Below are positions 21,801 to 36,800 of a DNA stretch of 64,000 nt, in pieces. The stretch comes from Argyresthia goedartella (lineage: Eukaryota; Arthropoda; Insecta; Lepidoptera; Argyresthiidae): assembly GCA_949825045.1 (NCBI GenBank), contig OX463806.1, positions 45,718,208 to 45,782,207 of the forward strand, in the 5' to 3' direction. Made by a program: the position numbers and the translations under genes. A model generated the notes under the pieces. It had not been told where the DNA came from. It made no database searches and saw nothing but the letters and a program-made list of their open reading frames with translations. Positions within the stretch are counted from its first letter, which is position 1; each line of letters begins with the position of its first letter.

Positions 21801-24800
21801 AAATTTTCAGTTCGTAATTCGGAGGATAGCGGGCCTTAGGCGGGAGGCTGGTGGTCCAGTGTTGTTGGTTATAATCGTACTATGGAATGATCGAAACGAA
21901 GCATATATGTACACAGACGACATAAATAAAATAAAAAGGTGGACTTACACTTTCTAGAAAGCCTGATTGTGAATACTCGATCATGGGTGGTCGTCGCTAG
22001 TTCGACAGTACCTGGGGTTGGGGGTCCTTGGCAGGTTTTATTTTTTGCAGTGACAACACGGCTACAGGTGGAAGGAAAGAAAATAAAATAAATTATAAAA
22101 AAAATACGCTCCAATCATTAGGATGGACAATGTGAGGTGTTGGGTATGCGAAATTTTGAGGGAAATTATAAATGTACATCAGGCAAGTAAAAACTTATTG
22201 CATGACTAAATACTGACTGGTTCAGAGATAGAATTTCTTCATTGATGTGATTTCTGATTGTATTTAGGCGAGACTTTTGTTGACCTACTACTACAAGCAC
22301 TATATGTACAGCTAGATATAAATCTTACTAATATTTATATCTAGCTCATACATAAATATAATGTATGTGTGTATAAGCTACCTAAATATACATATATCTA
22401 AAATCTACTTTACACGTGTTACCATTCTAGTTGTTCCACATTTACTTTGTACACATAACTAATTGTGATTAGGCTGAGATAAAAAGTTAAAAGGTGACAT
22501 GAATAAATAAATACAGGAAATAATAACAAATACACTGTAGCACAATGGGGATTCATATCTAGTTTCCAAACTACATTGTTGCATCCATTCATTGTGGTTT
22601 CGGAATGTTCTAGAAGGCGGGGCAAATACTTTGCTACTTCAATACAACAACAACACAGCGTCACGCCTATTCCCATACGAGGATGCAGAGGTACACTCGT
22701 TATTATTACGTCATACAAAATATCGAGCTGGGAACGTCTAGACGTGTTTATAAGAAGCTGTTGCCATACATACCAAGTGAAGGGACCGCGATTGCAATCT
22801 CAAATCCAGCCTCAATGCCCAAACATAATAAAAGAGGACAGAAAAGTAATGAATCGAGGTAATTCCAACCATAGCGTGGCTTTTGCAAACAAAAATATGG
22901 CCGTTCATTTTTAAATACATGGGTGGTTTTAGAGTTTTATTAAATTTAAAATACGGTTAACCAAACTTTTGATAGAAGAGTTGAAAAAGTATATTTATTT
23001 AACTTTATTTTATTTTTAATCGTGCGGCTCATGCGAAAGATTAATAGTAAAATCATATAAAAAAGACTGCAAAGTCGAAGTAACTCTGGGTAATGGAAAA
23101 TTTAATACTTTTAAAGAAAAACCGAATTGAATTTACAATGCATTTATTAGTTTGTATTTAAAAATATGTGCAGTCAGCAACACATACCTATAATAATATT
23201 TAATAAGCACTTAATTTCATTAGATCTACACATCCCTTGAAGAGTAACCAGCCAGTGTCAAAATGTTGATAACATCCGTCCTCTGCGTCAATGTGGATGT
23301 TGAAATCATTTTAACATTTTGGCTTACATATATATTGATGGTTGTGTAGGATGTAGATTTATTTGAGTATGTAGTGCGTGCTCACAAAGTCACAAATAGC
23401 TGGGTTCAATTTGTCCTGAAATAACCGCACCGTGCGGGCACGCCCGGACGCCGAGTGCTCGGTCGGTATTGTGAGGGCCAAAATTTTATGATTTTTAGAT
23501 AATTTGTATATTTTTTAGATATACTTTTCTTTAGTGTCGTGAAAATAACCACCCCTGAGTCGGGAGTAACTTTACAAAACAACATCTTTTATCTGATGCT
23601 GATGTACCTACAAATATGTTTTCATTGTTGTCTGTTGTGCGCACATAGATATTGGAGTTGCTTCTGCTATTGCCGTTTAGCTAACATCGGTATCAATTAT
23701 TAAATATAATCTAAACGACAAGGAATCAGTAGAATACTTTTAATAGCAAGTCTTATTTTACATCTTAGCAGTGATTATATTTGCAGCTTAAATAAAGTAG
23801 GTTCTAGTTCATTGGAATATACTCGAATATAACAGATTGTTATTTTGTTCTTAACCCGTCAAACGTTTAGCGTACAGCCGTATGTACGGCAAATTTTTAA
23901 AGGCTTAAGTGCTTAGCGTACAGACGGGTGTACGTTAGATGGCCACACTGATTTGGCTCTATAAATCTATGACCAGTACGTTCTCAATGCCCAAAATTCA
24001 TAGTTTTATTGGCCTATGGGTCATTACGATTAATTTCTGTTAACCAATCAAACTGCATGTCTTAGAAAAAAACTAAATTCTCATCGAAAACAGATCAAAT
24101 TTTGTTTGTAGTCCGAATCGCACGGTGCGTAATGGCGGTTGTTGACATTTTATCTCTTCGTGTTTATTATTCATTTATAGCTTTATTATGGTGATTTGGA
24201 GTGTGAAAATTGTGTAAACAGTACTAGATAATATGCAGATCATATTATAAGTGTTAGTTCAGTGCTAGTGAATAAGTAATTAGTGAAAATAACAAGAAAT
24301 AGTTCAAAGTAGTGTCAAAATAGCGGGAAAATGAAATTCATCTCGTCATTTGACAGCATGTAAGTTTTTATTACCATAACAACTATAATAATCGGATAGG
24401 AAATTTCATGCAGATTACAGTGTATATAATACTTGTTGAATAATTACGTCGTACCTTCTCTAATTTGAGTCATACGGAATCTCGGTCGAAAAAATAATTA
24501 CATCGCGAAATGGCCTGACACCCGAGCCACTTCTACACGGCCCAGAGCCAATCACGTGACGGGTTAAATAGGTACAAGATATAATTAGCGTGCGAAAAAT
24601 GTAAAACTATTAAATTGTGATAATTATTGCGTTATTGTAGTAGTTTATGTGACTGGTACATAATGGAGGGCATTAAAACTCGAGAGTGGGGTTATTAAAG
24701 GCACTCGAGAGTGTTAATGCCTAATTATGTAAAGTTACATACACTAGTTTATCTACACATATATCATAAGCTCTCTTTGATGTGTTCAGGAACCGCATGT

Positions 24801-27800
24801 TCGACCGGCATTGTGGCATTGATAATTGCTCTGCACTTGTTTAGCTTGTTCAGTAGTACCAACTTCACAGACAAACTAGGGGTGGCACCATAGACTAATA
24901 AAACAAGAAGACTAGACATCCCGAACATAAAATCGTGCTCCGGAAGAAAGCTAAAATTACCGCCCAGACACAGATGGCGTTAGCCCTGTTTGCTGCTTGC
25001 TTAGACAGAGACGGCTGAATGTCTTTTGTACTACATACGAAACACAATACGTTATAGTGCCCTAGGTGGCGTCACAGATTTATAAGACTACACTAGCGCC
25101 ACCAGATTCAGATTAGATCTCAATATAATTCAAAACATGATCGTAAATTTCGTGACTTATCGAAACAACACGATGACGCAATTGGTTCGATATCAGTTGC
25201 GCAATCTGAATGTTTTGGGTTCAAATCCAAGTATTTTTCTTGTTTTTTTAGTGCTTAAGTTTTCTTGTAAAATGGTACGCAACCCTTCATGTGCGAATCC
25301 AACCCGCCCTTGACCGGCTTTTTAAACCTTTTCGACAGAACTTCTCCAATAAAAATTGTATCAATTTTATTACAGGCGCAAAGGCAAACAAGTAAAAATA
25401 CATCAAATGAAAAACACGGTCAAGTGCGAGTCGCACTCGCAAACGAAGAGTATGGAACTTTACCACCGCACAATGGAAGGGATGGTATGGAGTGAATAGG
25501 TTTTTTGTTTAGTTATTTTAATGTAATACAGGAAAAAGTTTAAATACAAAGTTATGGGATTTTCATGCTCCATGTAATCAGGTAATTTATAAGTTTGTAT
25601 GCGGTATCGTAAGAAATTGTGCCCCCTCTATTTAGACCATACAACTCTATCGTTTAATATTTAAGTTATGATAATATTTAAGTTAAATTGGGAGTCGTAG
25701 TTTGAGGGAGCGAGGTTTTGACAACTGCTCTAATTCTGATTAAAGCAGTGTGCAGCGCGGCAACACTGCCATTGTAATGGGATTGTTTGCGTTATGAATT
25801 TGTATAATTTTACCTTTTTAAGGTAAACCTAAAAATACGCGTGAAGCACACTAAAAATACGCGTGAAACACGTGTTAGAAAGTTAATTACAAAAGTTGAT
25901 CGCAATACTATTTGCAGTAACTGCATTAAATAAATAAAAAAAGACTGGCTCAATAAATAAAACCTTATAAACAACATACAAAAGGTAATTTGTCCGCACT
26001 GGGGATCGAACCATGATCAACCGCATGAAAGTCTGACGATGAACCGCTCGGCACCTTGCTGATAAGAACGGCGAATATTACAAATACGTTCTTTCGTTCG
26101 GCAATGAAAGCATTGAGATTGTATAGAAGACTGAAATTACAATTTAGTGATTAAAATACTACGAGCGATATCTAACCAATGAACTATTTTTCGATGTACG
26201 GTGCTTTGTATGGCGATGGACACTCTTCTTTATATTATTACTCTATGGTGCCACGCAGGCGGGCGTCGGCGTTCGAAATTTGAATGTCAGAATTTGTCGA
26301 AAATGTAGACATAATGGTCATAATGTGTCAATATATGATAAGAAATGAGTTTTTACCAAGTAGCATATCATTATGCTGGTCGTAACGTGCGGTTTTTTTA
26401 AAGAGGGTTTATAACACGTGTGTAGATAAAATATATTAGAGTGTTGGCGTTGCATTTTTTGCATTTGGTTTTACAGGGTCATTTGAAAACACTGTTGAAT
26501 CAACATTAACATTAACGATATGAATCTCCGGAAATAATATTTTGAAACTGTAATGGGGATAATCTTTTTGTTAAATACATATATATGTCCGTACTCTATA
26601 GAAAAATGCATTTAGTTGGTTCTTAGCATTACAGTATGACTATGTATGTTGCAGAAATCAACTGGAGACTTTAAATCAAACGACCCTGTAAGAGTACCGA
26701 TGCGTCAGAAGCTATGCAACGTGCCATCTAAAGTGAGACTATTGCAAAGCATTGCATCATTAACTTGTTTGCATTGCATTATTATAAAAAAACACATAAT
26801 TTGTAGTTATCAATCAATGGATTCGCTGCGAAACCATTCCTAAAACACTTGATTGTTATTACTTCGTTGAGATCTCTTAGGCCCTCATGTCATGCACCTC
26901 AGATACAGAAAAATATGAAGTCTGAAGGAACTTATGAAACTAATCTTGAATAGAAACAACATATTAAAAGTATGTGTGGTTATGAATTCCGTAAATGATA
27001 TACTTTATGTGATATTGAAATTTGAAGTGCGAAAAAACTATAATAAAGAAATTCATCGACATTTGAGACAAAAAAAAAACGGACCAATTCACGTAATTCA
27101 TAACTACAAATACTGCGATTTTTAATTTGAGGCCAGAAATGTAAACAAACAACTGTCATTTTCCAGTACAAAAAGTATAATGTGAATATCAAACTCAACG
27201 GTTTTGTACTAGAAAATAACAGTTGTCTGTTTACATTTCTGGCCTCAAATAAAAAATGGCAGTTTAGGTTATTCTTGTTTGTAATAATTTACAATTTCTT
27301 TATTTATTTTATATTATCTTTCAAAATGGCGGACAGATAGGTATGCCATAGCATAGAAGTCACATGGTCGTTGTAAGGAGGATAATTATGAGAATAATTT
27401 AAATGACCACCAAAATATTTCTTTTCTACCCAAAATGGTAAATGATCACCAAAAGTTGCAGAAAATATCAGGGCAAAATACTGCGGTAGCTTAGAAGGGA
27501 AAAGGGGGTGGGTGAGCGAAGCTAAGCCCCCTTTATACTTCGTGTTAGGTTGAACATGTAAGAACAATAAAAATACTTAAAACATAAACTTAAGTACATA
27601 AAATATAAAAAGAAGTTAGGTTATCATTTATCCAAACACAATTTAGTGATCGTTTACTAATACTGGCGGTCGTTTCGAATTTATTGGTAGTTAAATAGGT
27701 GCGTTTTCGATGATCGTTTAAACATAAGCCGATAATTATTACTGTTGTATGAACATGCAATATTGAATTGAATATTATTATGTATTTAACTGGCATACTC

Positions 27801-30800
27801 CTACGAGTACACTTGTTAATCAGAAATGTCATACAAATATCGAATATTGACAACGGTTTTGACAATTGTAGCTGTTATTAACTTTCCAAATTCCAAAACT
27901 GGATATCTCTTCGCGATTACAGAACGTTTTATCGACACCAAATCCAAACAGATAAAAACAAATTCGATTAAAACTGATTATCCCCTATATTCACGAATTT
28001 GGAATAATTCCTAAACCTGCCGAAAATACTGGAATCCCGAAATCATAAGAAAATTAGTTGTTCACGGATCAAGCATTACTCCCTAACAACAATAGAACAT
28101 TACATATTGAGTAAAGTAAGTAAGGTAACTCGTGTTGTTCCACCAGATCACTTACCATAGCCCTCGCCCTGCAGGAACAAACGGAACGCTTCGGAGACCT
28201 TTCCCGGTTGCTCTTCGAGGACCATACCGCAATCCGATATCTGGAACGTTCCGGTGCAGAATTAAACATTAAGGCCTACAACTTCAAACGCGAGTCAACA
28301 CTGTTCTTTGAATATCTTTAACAACTCCATATAAAGTTTTATACAAGGTGGCTTATCATTAGCTGACGAAATTTTGGGGAATGATCGCCTCATTATAAAC
28401 TATAATAACAACGCTATCCAAGAAACTACAATATTTTTGGGTCTTATAGATATATATATATATGTTACGGCTAAAGCTAGGTGTAAAACTAAACTTAATT
28501 TTAGCCGGCTAGTGTTAAGATTAATTTCGAGCCTCGGCTAATGTCCGAAGTCATGTTCGTTTGTTATAACGGATGTCATCTTTAATCGTATATCGTAATT
28601 ATTAACAGCAAGGTCTGTGTTGAGCCAGATTAACCCCATACGGTCCCGTCATTTAAGTAATCTTGAACATTGTAATATCCCTTTTTTGACAAAGTCGCTT
28701 TAACATGGTTTTTAAATTGCTCAAATGGCAATTTCAAGATCTCCAGAGGTATCTTGTTGTAGTAGAGAATGCAGTGAACCTTGAAATAATTGCTAACCTT
28801 CGCGAGTCTAAACCGGGGCGCAAGTATTATTTCTTAGGTTAATATTACAGCTATCGCTAAGTTTGGAAAATGTTGTAAGGTTCTTGCGTACATAAATTAT
28901 ATTTTCGAAAATAAATTGACTAGCTACAGTTAGTATGTCAATTGCTTTAAACAGCTCTCTTAAGGAGTCTGTGCTTTTTAAATTATAAATTGCTGGCATA
29001 GCTCTTTTCTGTAAAATAAAAATAGTTTGAATATCCGCTGCTTGCCCCCACAACAAGATACCATAGGACATGACACTATGAAAGTAACTAAAATATACTA
29101 GCCTAGATGTAGCCACATCCGTGTTTTGTCTGATGTTCCTAACAGCGTAAGCCGCAGAACTTAATTTACCCGCTAATTTATCTATGTGGGGTCCACACTG
29201 CAAATTGCTTTCAATGGTTATTCCAAGAAACTTCGTGTCATTTACTAATTCTAATGTGCTGCTGTCCAACACTAAACTGGTCTCAACTTGCTTGAAATTT
29301 GACACATTTGGTTTTACCAGCATTTAACAATAAATTATTAACTGTGAACCAATTCAAGGTTAAAGATAATACTCCATTAATATGAACAAAATCTTCTTTT
29401 TGTCTTTCAATTTTGAAGACCAGTGAAGTATCATCAGCAAACCACACTATGTCAGTCAATTTCTCCACCATAGAAGGCAGATCGTTAATATATACGAGGA
29501 ATAAGAAAGGGACTAATATGGAACCTTGTGGAACGCCAATTTTTACTCCCGATCCATCAGATTTAACACCGTTTACTAATGCCTGTTGAATTTTATTGTT
29601 TAGGTATGACCATAATAGATCCAACGCTTTTATTCTAACTCCGTAATTATTTAATTTCATTAGTAGCGTATCATGATCAACACAATCAAATGCCTTCGAC
29701 AGATCGCAAAAAACTCCGATGGCATCATGTGCGGCCTCCCAAGCAGAATAAATATGAGATATAAGGGCAATACCTGCATCCGTAGTCGATTTACCCCTAG
29801 TAAAACCGTATTGTTTGGCGTGGAGTTGTTTTGTACGGTTGAAGTGTGAAAGCATTTGATTGAGTATAATCTTTTCAAAAATTTTACTTACTGCTGGAAG
29901 AACAGATATTGGTCTGAAATTTGAAGGATCACCCTTGTCTCCCGACTTGAACAGAGGTATCAGTCTACTGTGTTTCATGAGGTCTGGGAAAGCTCCATCG
30001 TCAACACATTAAATATATAAGCTAAGTGTGCCCCACATAATAAGTATTATTGAACCAATGACTTTGACTGATATACCCCAGAGGTCTTCAGTATTTTTTA
30101 AGTTAAGTAACTATATAATTTGAAAATATCCTGGGGACATACATGATAAAATTTAAAATCTATATTACTGTTGCTAGTGCTGTTTTTTAACAAAGTCTCT
30201 GCTTCATATGGAGATGAATTTAGAGGCTCTGTTGTGAGTAAGGGTACATTGGTGAAGAATGTTTCAAAAGCTCGACCTACGTAAGCGTTGGATTTAACAA
30301 CATAATCACCTATCTTTAAGCAGAAATCATTGTCGCTTGGTATAACTTTACTTTGCTAGTTTCACGGTTTATGATTTGCCAAACCGTTTTCCCTCTATTA
30401 TTAGAATTTTGTATTTTTATATTAATGTGTAAAGTTTTTGCAGTTCTACAAACCAACTTGAAAGTTTTGGAATATTTTTAACATAGTCATGAAATTTTAT
30501 ATCAAAATCAAAGAAAAGATCGGTACGGTATTTTTTATTACTTTAATGTGAAATGACTCTATACATCAATTTCTTGTTGGTTACACACCTAACAAACATA
30601 ACAATGTAAATGTGCTCATTAACATCACCACTGAGGGGCACAGGCCTTTACCCGGACACGGGTATTATTGAGCCATACTCGTGTTGACGTGTCTTCTATG
30701 AGTGATTTAACTACCTACCCATTTTGTAAAGCACGCGTATGACATCTATGTTGTTATTGTAAGGATTGTATAGTCGACATTGCCGATGTACAAATAAGAA

Positions 30801-33800
30801 ACCAAAAGTACGTTTTTAGATAATGTCACCTATTATGTTATTGAGCAATCATAAAGCTGATTTGCTAATTCTGTTTGTTTTTTTTAGGTTTGCAATGAAA
30901 AATGGTGACTGGCTTGATCAGCGGAAGCATTTGGGGAAGATCTTGTGGACCAAGATGAGTTAACTAGCACACATGGCTGGACCGGCCTTCTTTGCCGTCC
31001 GGCTGTCCTCTTCCCGCCTCTCCCCATTCTGGGGCGGGGGGGAAAAGATAGCAGCGTCGCACCCTTCTGGTGATGTGACACACACAAACGGTGTGAGCTC
31101 GGTGCCGATACCGCATGTCATTTAACATTTTGGCCAAATTCCCAGCCGTTGTTACCAAACGTGCAAGAGTTCACGAATTGCCCGAATGGCCGAGTCGGCA
31201 GTGACCTTGCCTACGAAGCCAAGGGTCCCGGGTTCGAGTCCCGGTGGGGGCAAATATTTGATTGATGAGAACGGATGTTTGTACCCTAGTCATGGTTGTT
31301 TATCTATCTAAGTATAATATTTGTCTATATAAGTATGTGTATCGTTGTCTAGTACCCAAGATACAGGGAATCCTAGTTTGGGGCTAGATCAATTTGCGTA
31401 AATAGTGTCCAAGGTATTATTATAATTATAATTAATTGGTAGATAATATTTCTCCCAATGAACTTCGGTTTGCTGCTGAAATGGCTACACGTGCTTCTGG
31501 GAGCCGCATCACAGCACAAGCCTTGAAAGCCGTTTCAGAATCTCCAGAAGAAGCGAAGCGGATTTTTGATGCCAAAGAAAAGCTCGACAAGCAGCAAGTA
31601 ATGACTGGTGAGGAAGCACTAGCTTTTTATGTAGGCAATCATCTCACAAGTAGGTCGTATAATCTTTATACGACCTATTTATACGACCTCTTTATACTAT
31701 AAATATATTAGGAAGAAGGCTCCAAGTAAAGGACATATTTTATATCCTTCGCTATAAACGCTTCGACGCGTTAATGATGATTGTTGTATTCTACGCCCTG
31801 ACTTTGCTAAAATGCTACATTTGTGGGGTTAGAGGGCAAAATTTGAATGTCACGGGAGCGAGTAATCTTCCCGAAACCTAGCATTAAGAGTACGGTTTGT
31901 CAACATTGCATGCATGGATTAGATGTTTTGATTTTTTAAAAGGTACCATACAATATTGAGGTTAAAAAAGGCACGAATCAGAAAAAAGACGATAAGGACA
32001 AGTTTTTGATCGACACGCGTAAAATTATAATTCAGACCCGATTCAAAAGTGAGATGGCTCTAAATGTTGACAAACCTAAAGCAGGCTCAGGAACCAGTAA
32101 TGATGGGAATACTGCTAGAAGATTTTTCATAAACTACCAGCCGAGTTCCCAAATTACTGGTGTAGACGAGGGACTAATCAAATCTTTTTATACAGTTTTA
32201 ATTGTCATGTCTTCAGGTTATCTCATAAACTATGGTTCATTCAATGCTTTATTAGAGGAGACAAAGGCTCTTTACAGAAACTTGAAATAGGATTGGTGTA
32301 ATATGACTTCAACAGTATATAAAATTTTATTTCATGGAATTGATATCATGAAAAAATGCATGCTTCCAATCGGACTCCTTTCTAAGGAAGCTCCTGCTAG
32401 GAATAAAGACTTCAGGAGGTTCCACCTTTCCAGTACTAGAAAATCTATAAGAGTAAATACAAATACAGACCTTTTTAATATGTTGCTAATTACATCAGAT
32501 CTGTTAATTGATTATCTACGCGAAAAGCCGATAAAAGTATCCGGACATTTGCTCCTGAAATCTTGAAACACCTGAAAGAGCCTGATGTCAATATGGTTGA
32601 TACACCTATTACTAGTCGTTATTGCCTCAAATATTCTGAGTTTGATAAACAGTATTTGTTGTCAGTATAGTACTGACTGTTCAGACTCAGATTCCGAGTG
32701 ATTAAGTAACTTAGTTAATGATGTTGTTAATGTTAATTAGGTATACCCATTAGAATAGACTTATTGAATTCATTTTATAACTCTCGTCTTGTTTTCATTG
32801 TTAAGTTATTAGTAAGTACCTTATTTGTAACTTTTGTATAAGCATGTACATAATTTTATATTATTTTCTATTGTGAGTTTGTGTAAATTTTACTTGAATG
32901 AAATGAATTTAATAAATATTTTCGAACAACTAATTACTTTTCATTATAATTACCCGTTTCGGTACCTACTTACATGTCTAGTACATACCTCATGTTATAC
33001 AATTATCATTTTATGATGTTTTATCATTGAATACGTCAGTATAAGCAAGAAAAATGCAAAAAATAATTATTGTCGGCTAGCTTGTATGGGACGAATCACT
33101 GTGTGACGTCTCTCTCGCCCGCATGCATGCAACTCTCTTGTGCCCTTGAGCTCCAGGTCCCGAACAATATTGGCGTTGCGTGTTTAAGTAGCTACCTTCA
33201 TCCAAGTAGAGTTGGTGGGGTCGAGCCTGCCGTTGAAGGTGACGGTGTCGTCCACGTGGGGAGACATGGACCCAGTGATGTTCAGCAGGGGCACCTGGCG
33301 AACGAGACAAAAAATTACGAGAATAAAAAAAAATACATCCCCGTAGAGTTTATTGGTGCTATCTTCTCTGACGGATGGATATGAAGACGGGATGCGAAGT
33401 ACTAAGGACTAAAAAATCCCAGATCTTGGATGTTTCTATGTGTAATTGTTTATGATTTACTACCAATAATTTTGTGTTACTCTAAAAAAATCAAATGTGT
33501 GAAATTCTCGCTACCCAATGTCAGAAGGGATCCCACTTTAAGTGTTTTCATGAATGACGAGCATTTAGACCGACTACAGTCTGTACTGGTACAGTCGACT
33601 AAATTCTTGGGTATCAATCTAGATTCACAATTGCAGTGGGGTCTTCATACATCGTATATAGCTGGAAGATTGAGCTCTGCAGCTTTTGCTGTACGTAAAA
33701 TTAGACAGTTTACTGATGAAGCCACTGCAATATTTCAGTTAGTTTCAGAGCATTATGTCTTATGTCATTTGTGGGGTGAAGCCTCAGATATACAATCGGT

Positions 33801-36800
33801 ATTTGTGCTACAGAAGAGAGCAATTTGTTCCATATATAATATGAAATCCCGCGATTCTCGCCGGGAACGATTTAAGGAGATCAATATTCTTACAGTGGCT
33901 TGTAAATATATATATGAAAAGTTATTGTTCGTTCGGAAAAATATTAACACCTTTGTCAAAAATTGCGATGTACATAATTTCAAAACTAGAAATAAAAATA
34001 AACTGAATGTTCCTAGATATCGGTTGCAGAAGGTTAAGGTTCATTTATGGGGTCCATGCACAGGTTTAAAACATTTATTAAGGCTAAGAAAGAAAGCTTA
34101 TTACACTTTTAATGACTATGTTAAAGACAAAACTGCATGGCCTCAATGCCCCAAGCTCCAGGATAATGATAATTATAAATAACCTTACTTTTACAAATGC
34201 AGTAATGTAATTTAACCTCTCAAAAACACCGAGGGTAGTTGGGACGGGTCGCGATGTTGAACCGTATGCCAGGGTAATAAAATTTAAAACCTCTAACGGA
34301 AAAGTGGTGTTAGCTAACGCCGGTGGTATACAAGAGGTTAATATTCCGGTAATATAATTAAGTGTACAAAAGTGCTATTTAGGGTGACTCATAACAATTT
34401 ATTAGTTTTAACGTAGGATACAAGTCTGTAACCAAGAAACCAGAGTTTATGGTCATGCTCACTAAAATGTATTTTCTTGCGGCGGCTCTGTGTAGCGGGT
34501 TGCTCCCCTCCCTCAAATATGGCGAGGGGGGTGATGGCTGGTGCACAAGTCATACTCGTGAACGTGTGCTGCTTGGGGGGACTGGTCCTGTCTGGTTCCC
34601 ATAAGTTATGTACATTACAGCTTGTCTTCTTTCTTATTTATTTATTTTGTTAGATTGTTATTTTGAGACATCTTATTGGCACTTATGGATACGATGTTAT
34701 AATATTGTCATTAGATTAGATAATTTTTATTCGACATTATGTGATAAAAAAAATCACGAAAATTGAAAAAATTACATCCCCATAGAGTTTCTTGGTGCTA
34801 TCTTTTCTGACGGGCGTATTTCCGAAGCACTGGTAGAGTTAATAGAGTTTCTTTTTCCTGTGCGAGATTCAGCCATGCATCACCACTTGAAGGAGAAATT
34901 TCCTTTTTCAAATTCAAACCATAATCAGTTATGTACTCATTAGTTTAGTTGATCATATTTGTTTTTTTTGTCCATGTATTTGAGACTTAAGTAAGTGTTT
35001 GACTTATAAAAGTGCATTATTTTGCCTACTTGCATTAAATTATTTGAGTTTTATGACGTCACTGTTTCTGGTCCCCAAGACAGGGTACCCTAGCGTGGGG
35101 CCAGAAGCAATATGTTTGCATGTAAATGTAACTGTAAAATATATGTAAAGTCTGTTCACAGAGATAGTGTCACGGCTGAACGCGGCTTTCTTTGAATGAA
35201 CGTCGGCATTCGCTGACAAGAGCGGGAAAGTGCGGCGGCGCGACGAACGGCGGCGCTGACTAAGTGAACAGACTTACCTGTGGGTTGTTTGCCTCACATA
35301 CCTTGATGGTGTTGCCATCCCTCGCGATGGCCAGGTCGCCGCGTCGCACGTACGAGTCGATGAACAGCGACAGATTGGTCGGGTTGACGTTGCGTGCGAA
35401 GTAGAGCCGGTAGACCTGCACTAGGTCGTGGTTGCGCTCCTCGGTGCCCTGGGGTGGAGGTGAGACACGTTTATGAACAGGCACTTAGATTGGCTCTCTG
35501 CAAAGCTGCGTTAGGTTAGCCCCCTATTTTACACAATGGTCTATTGAACAACTGGTTAAACGCTACAGCGGTCGTCAGAGACTTGGAGTTTTTCTAATGC
35601 TAAGTTGTTTGGAACGTAGACGTCTGTGTAGACGATGTGAAGATATCAGCGAGCCTACCAATGGAACTTAGAACTACATAATTATTTGTTTTTAAATTTC
35701 GCTGAGCAAGAACAAGCTATACAATAATTCAAATTCGCAATTTATGACCAACGCATGCCAACAAGATATCATGTCAAAATTACAATTTAAGACAATATAT
35801 TAATCACAAAAATAATTCGCTAAATGGGGAAATATTAAACTGCACATAAAACATACTGATTTGCCCAGCAAATATAAGGGAAAAATACTGATTTGCCCAG
35901 CATATATAAGGGAAAAATACTGCGGTAGCTTAGGTGAAGGTTCAAAATGTAAGAACAACAAAAAATATTTTAAATATAAACATAAGTACTCATTAAATAT
36001 TTAAACCTTAAAAAGTGTTTTTGTTGATCCTTTTTTGCTGCGCAAATCAATATTTTTGATGTGCGATTAAATACTAGCCTTCGCTAAATGCCATCTTATC
36101 TTATTGAGCACTGCCTTGTAGCTTTATGGTCGGAATGCACAACCGACAACTCAAATTTTGACGGGCAAAGTCGTGCGATTAACGGAATCAAGCTCAGCTT
36201 CTGACATCCGGAATGATGGATTGGCGCGTTGACAGTTGAGCGACCGAAGAGTTCCGACAAAAAGGAACTCTTACTGTATCGAGACGAGGCCGAGAGCAGA
36301 AGTGTAGTGAATAATAATTGAAGTATAAGTGCTAGGTATAATAATTGGAATAGTAACGTAAAGTGTAATCTGTAGACTGAAGCATAGTCTGTCTGTCTCT
36401 CGCTCTGTAACTGACGGCGCCGTTACTACTTCGAGCAGCATCTAGCACCTGTATAGGGCCCCGATGCTTCTGACCACAAGCCTCACACTTCCGACTTCCG
36501 AGCCTATCGCAGGCTCGGAAGTCACGTGTGATCGAGTCGGGAGAGAGAGAGATAGCGCGAGCCTGCGATAGGCTTGTGTGAGGCTTGTGCTTAGTAGCAT
36601 AGAGGGCCTGTACATTCGGCCATGGCACATAACCTGAATGAACCTGCCACCCTAGACAAGATGCAATTCGCTAATTCGCCGTCGACGCTAAGACAAAAAC
36701 GCGATTTGACATTTGAGAACGAAAAGTCAACTGATGTCTGCGTATCGCATCTTGTCTAGGGGGTGGTACATAATAATATATTAGTGGTCCGACCGATTTC

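Noticed and set aside
31179..31252. A functional tRNA gene
   Set aside because: A and B boxes are good, but the anticodon arm needs a bulge and the sequence runs directly into a SINE body and an ATT-rich tail, so it is a SINE head.
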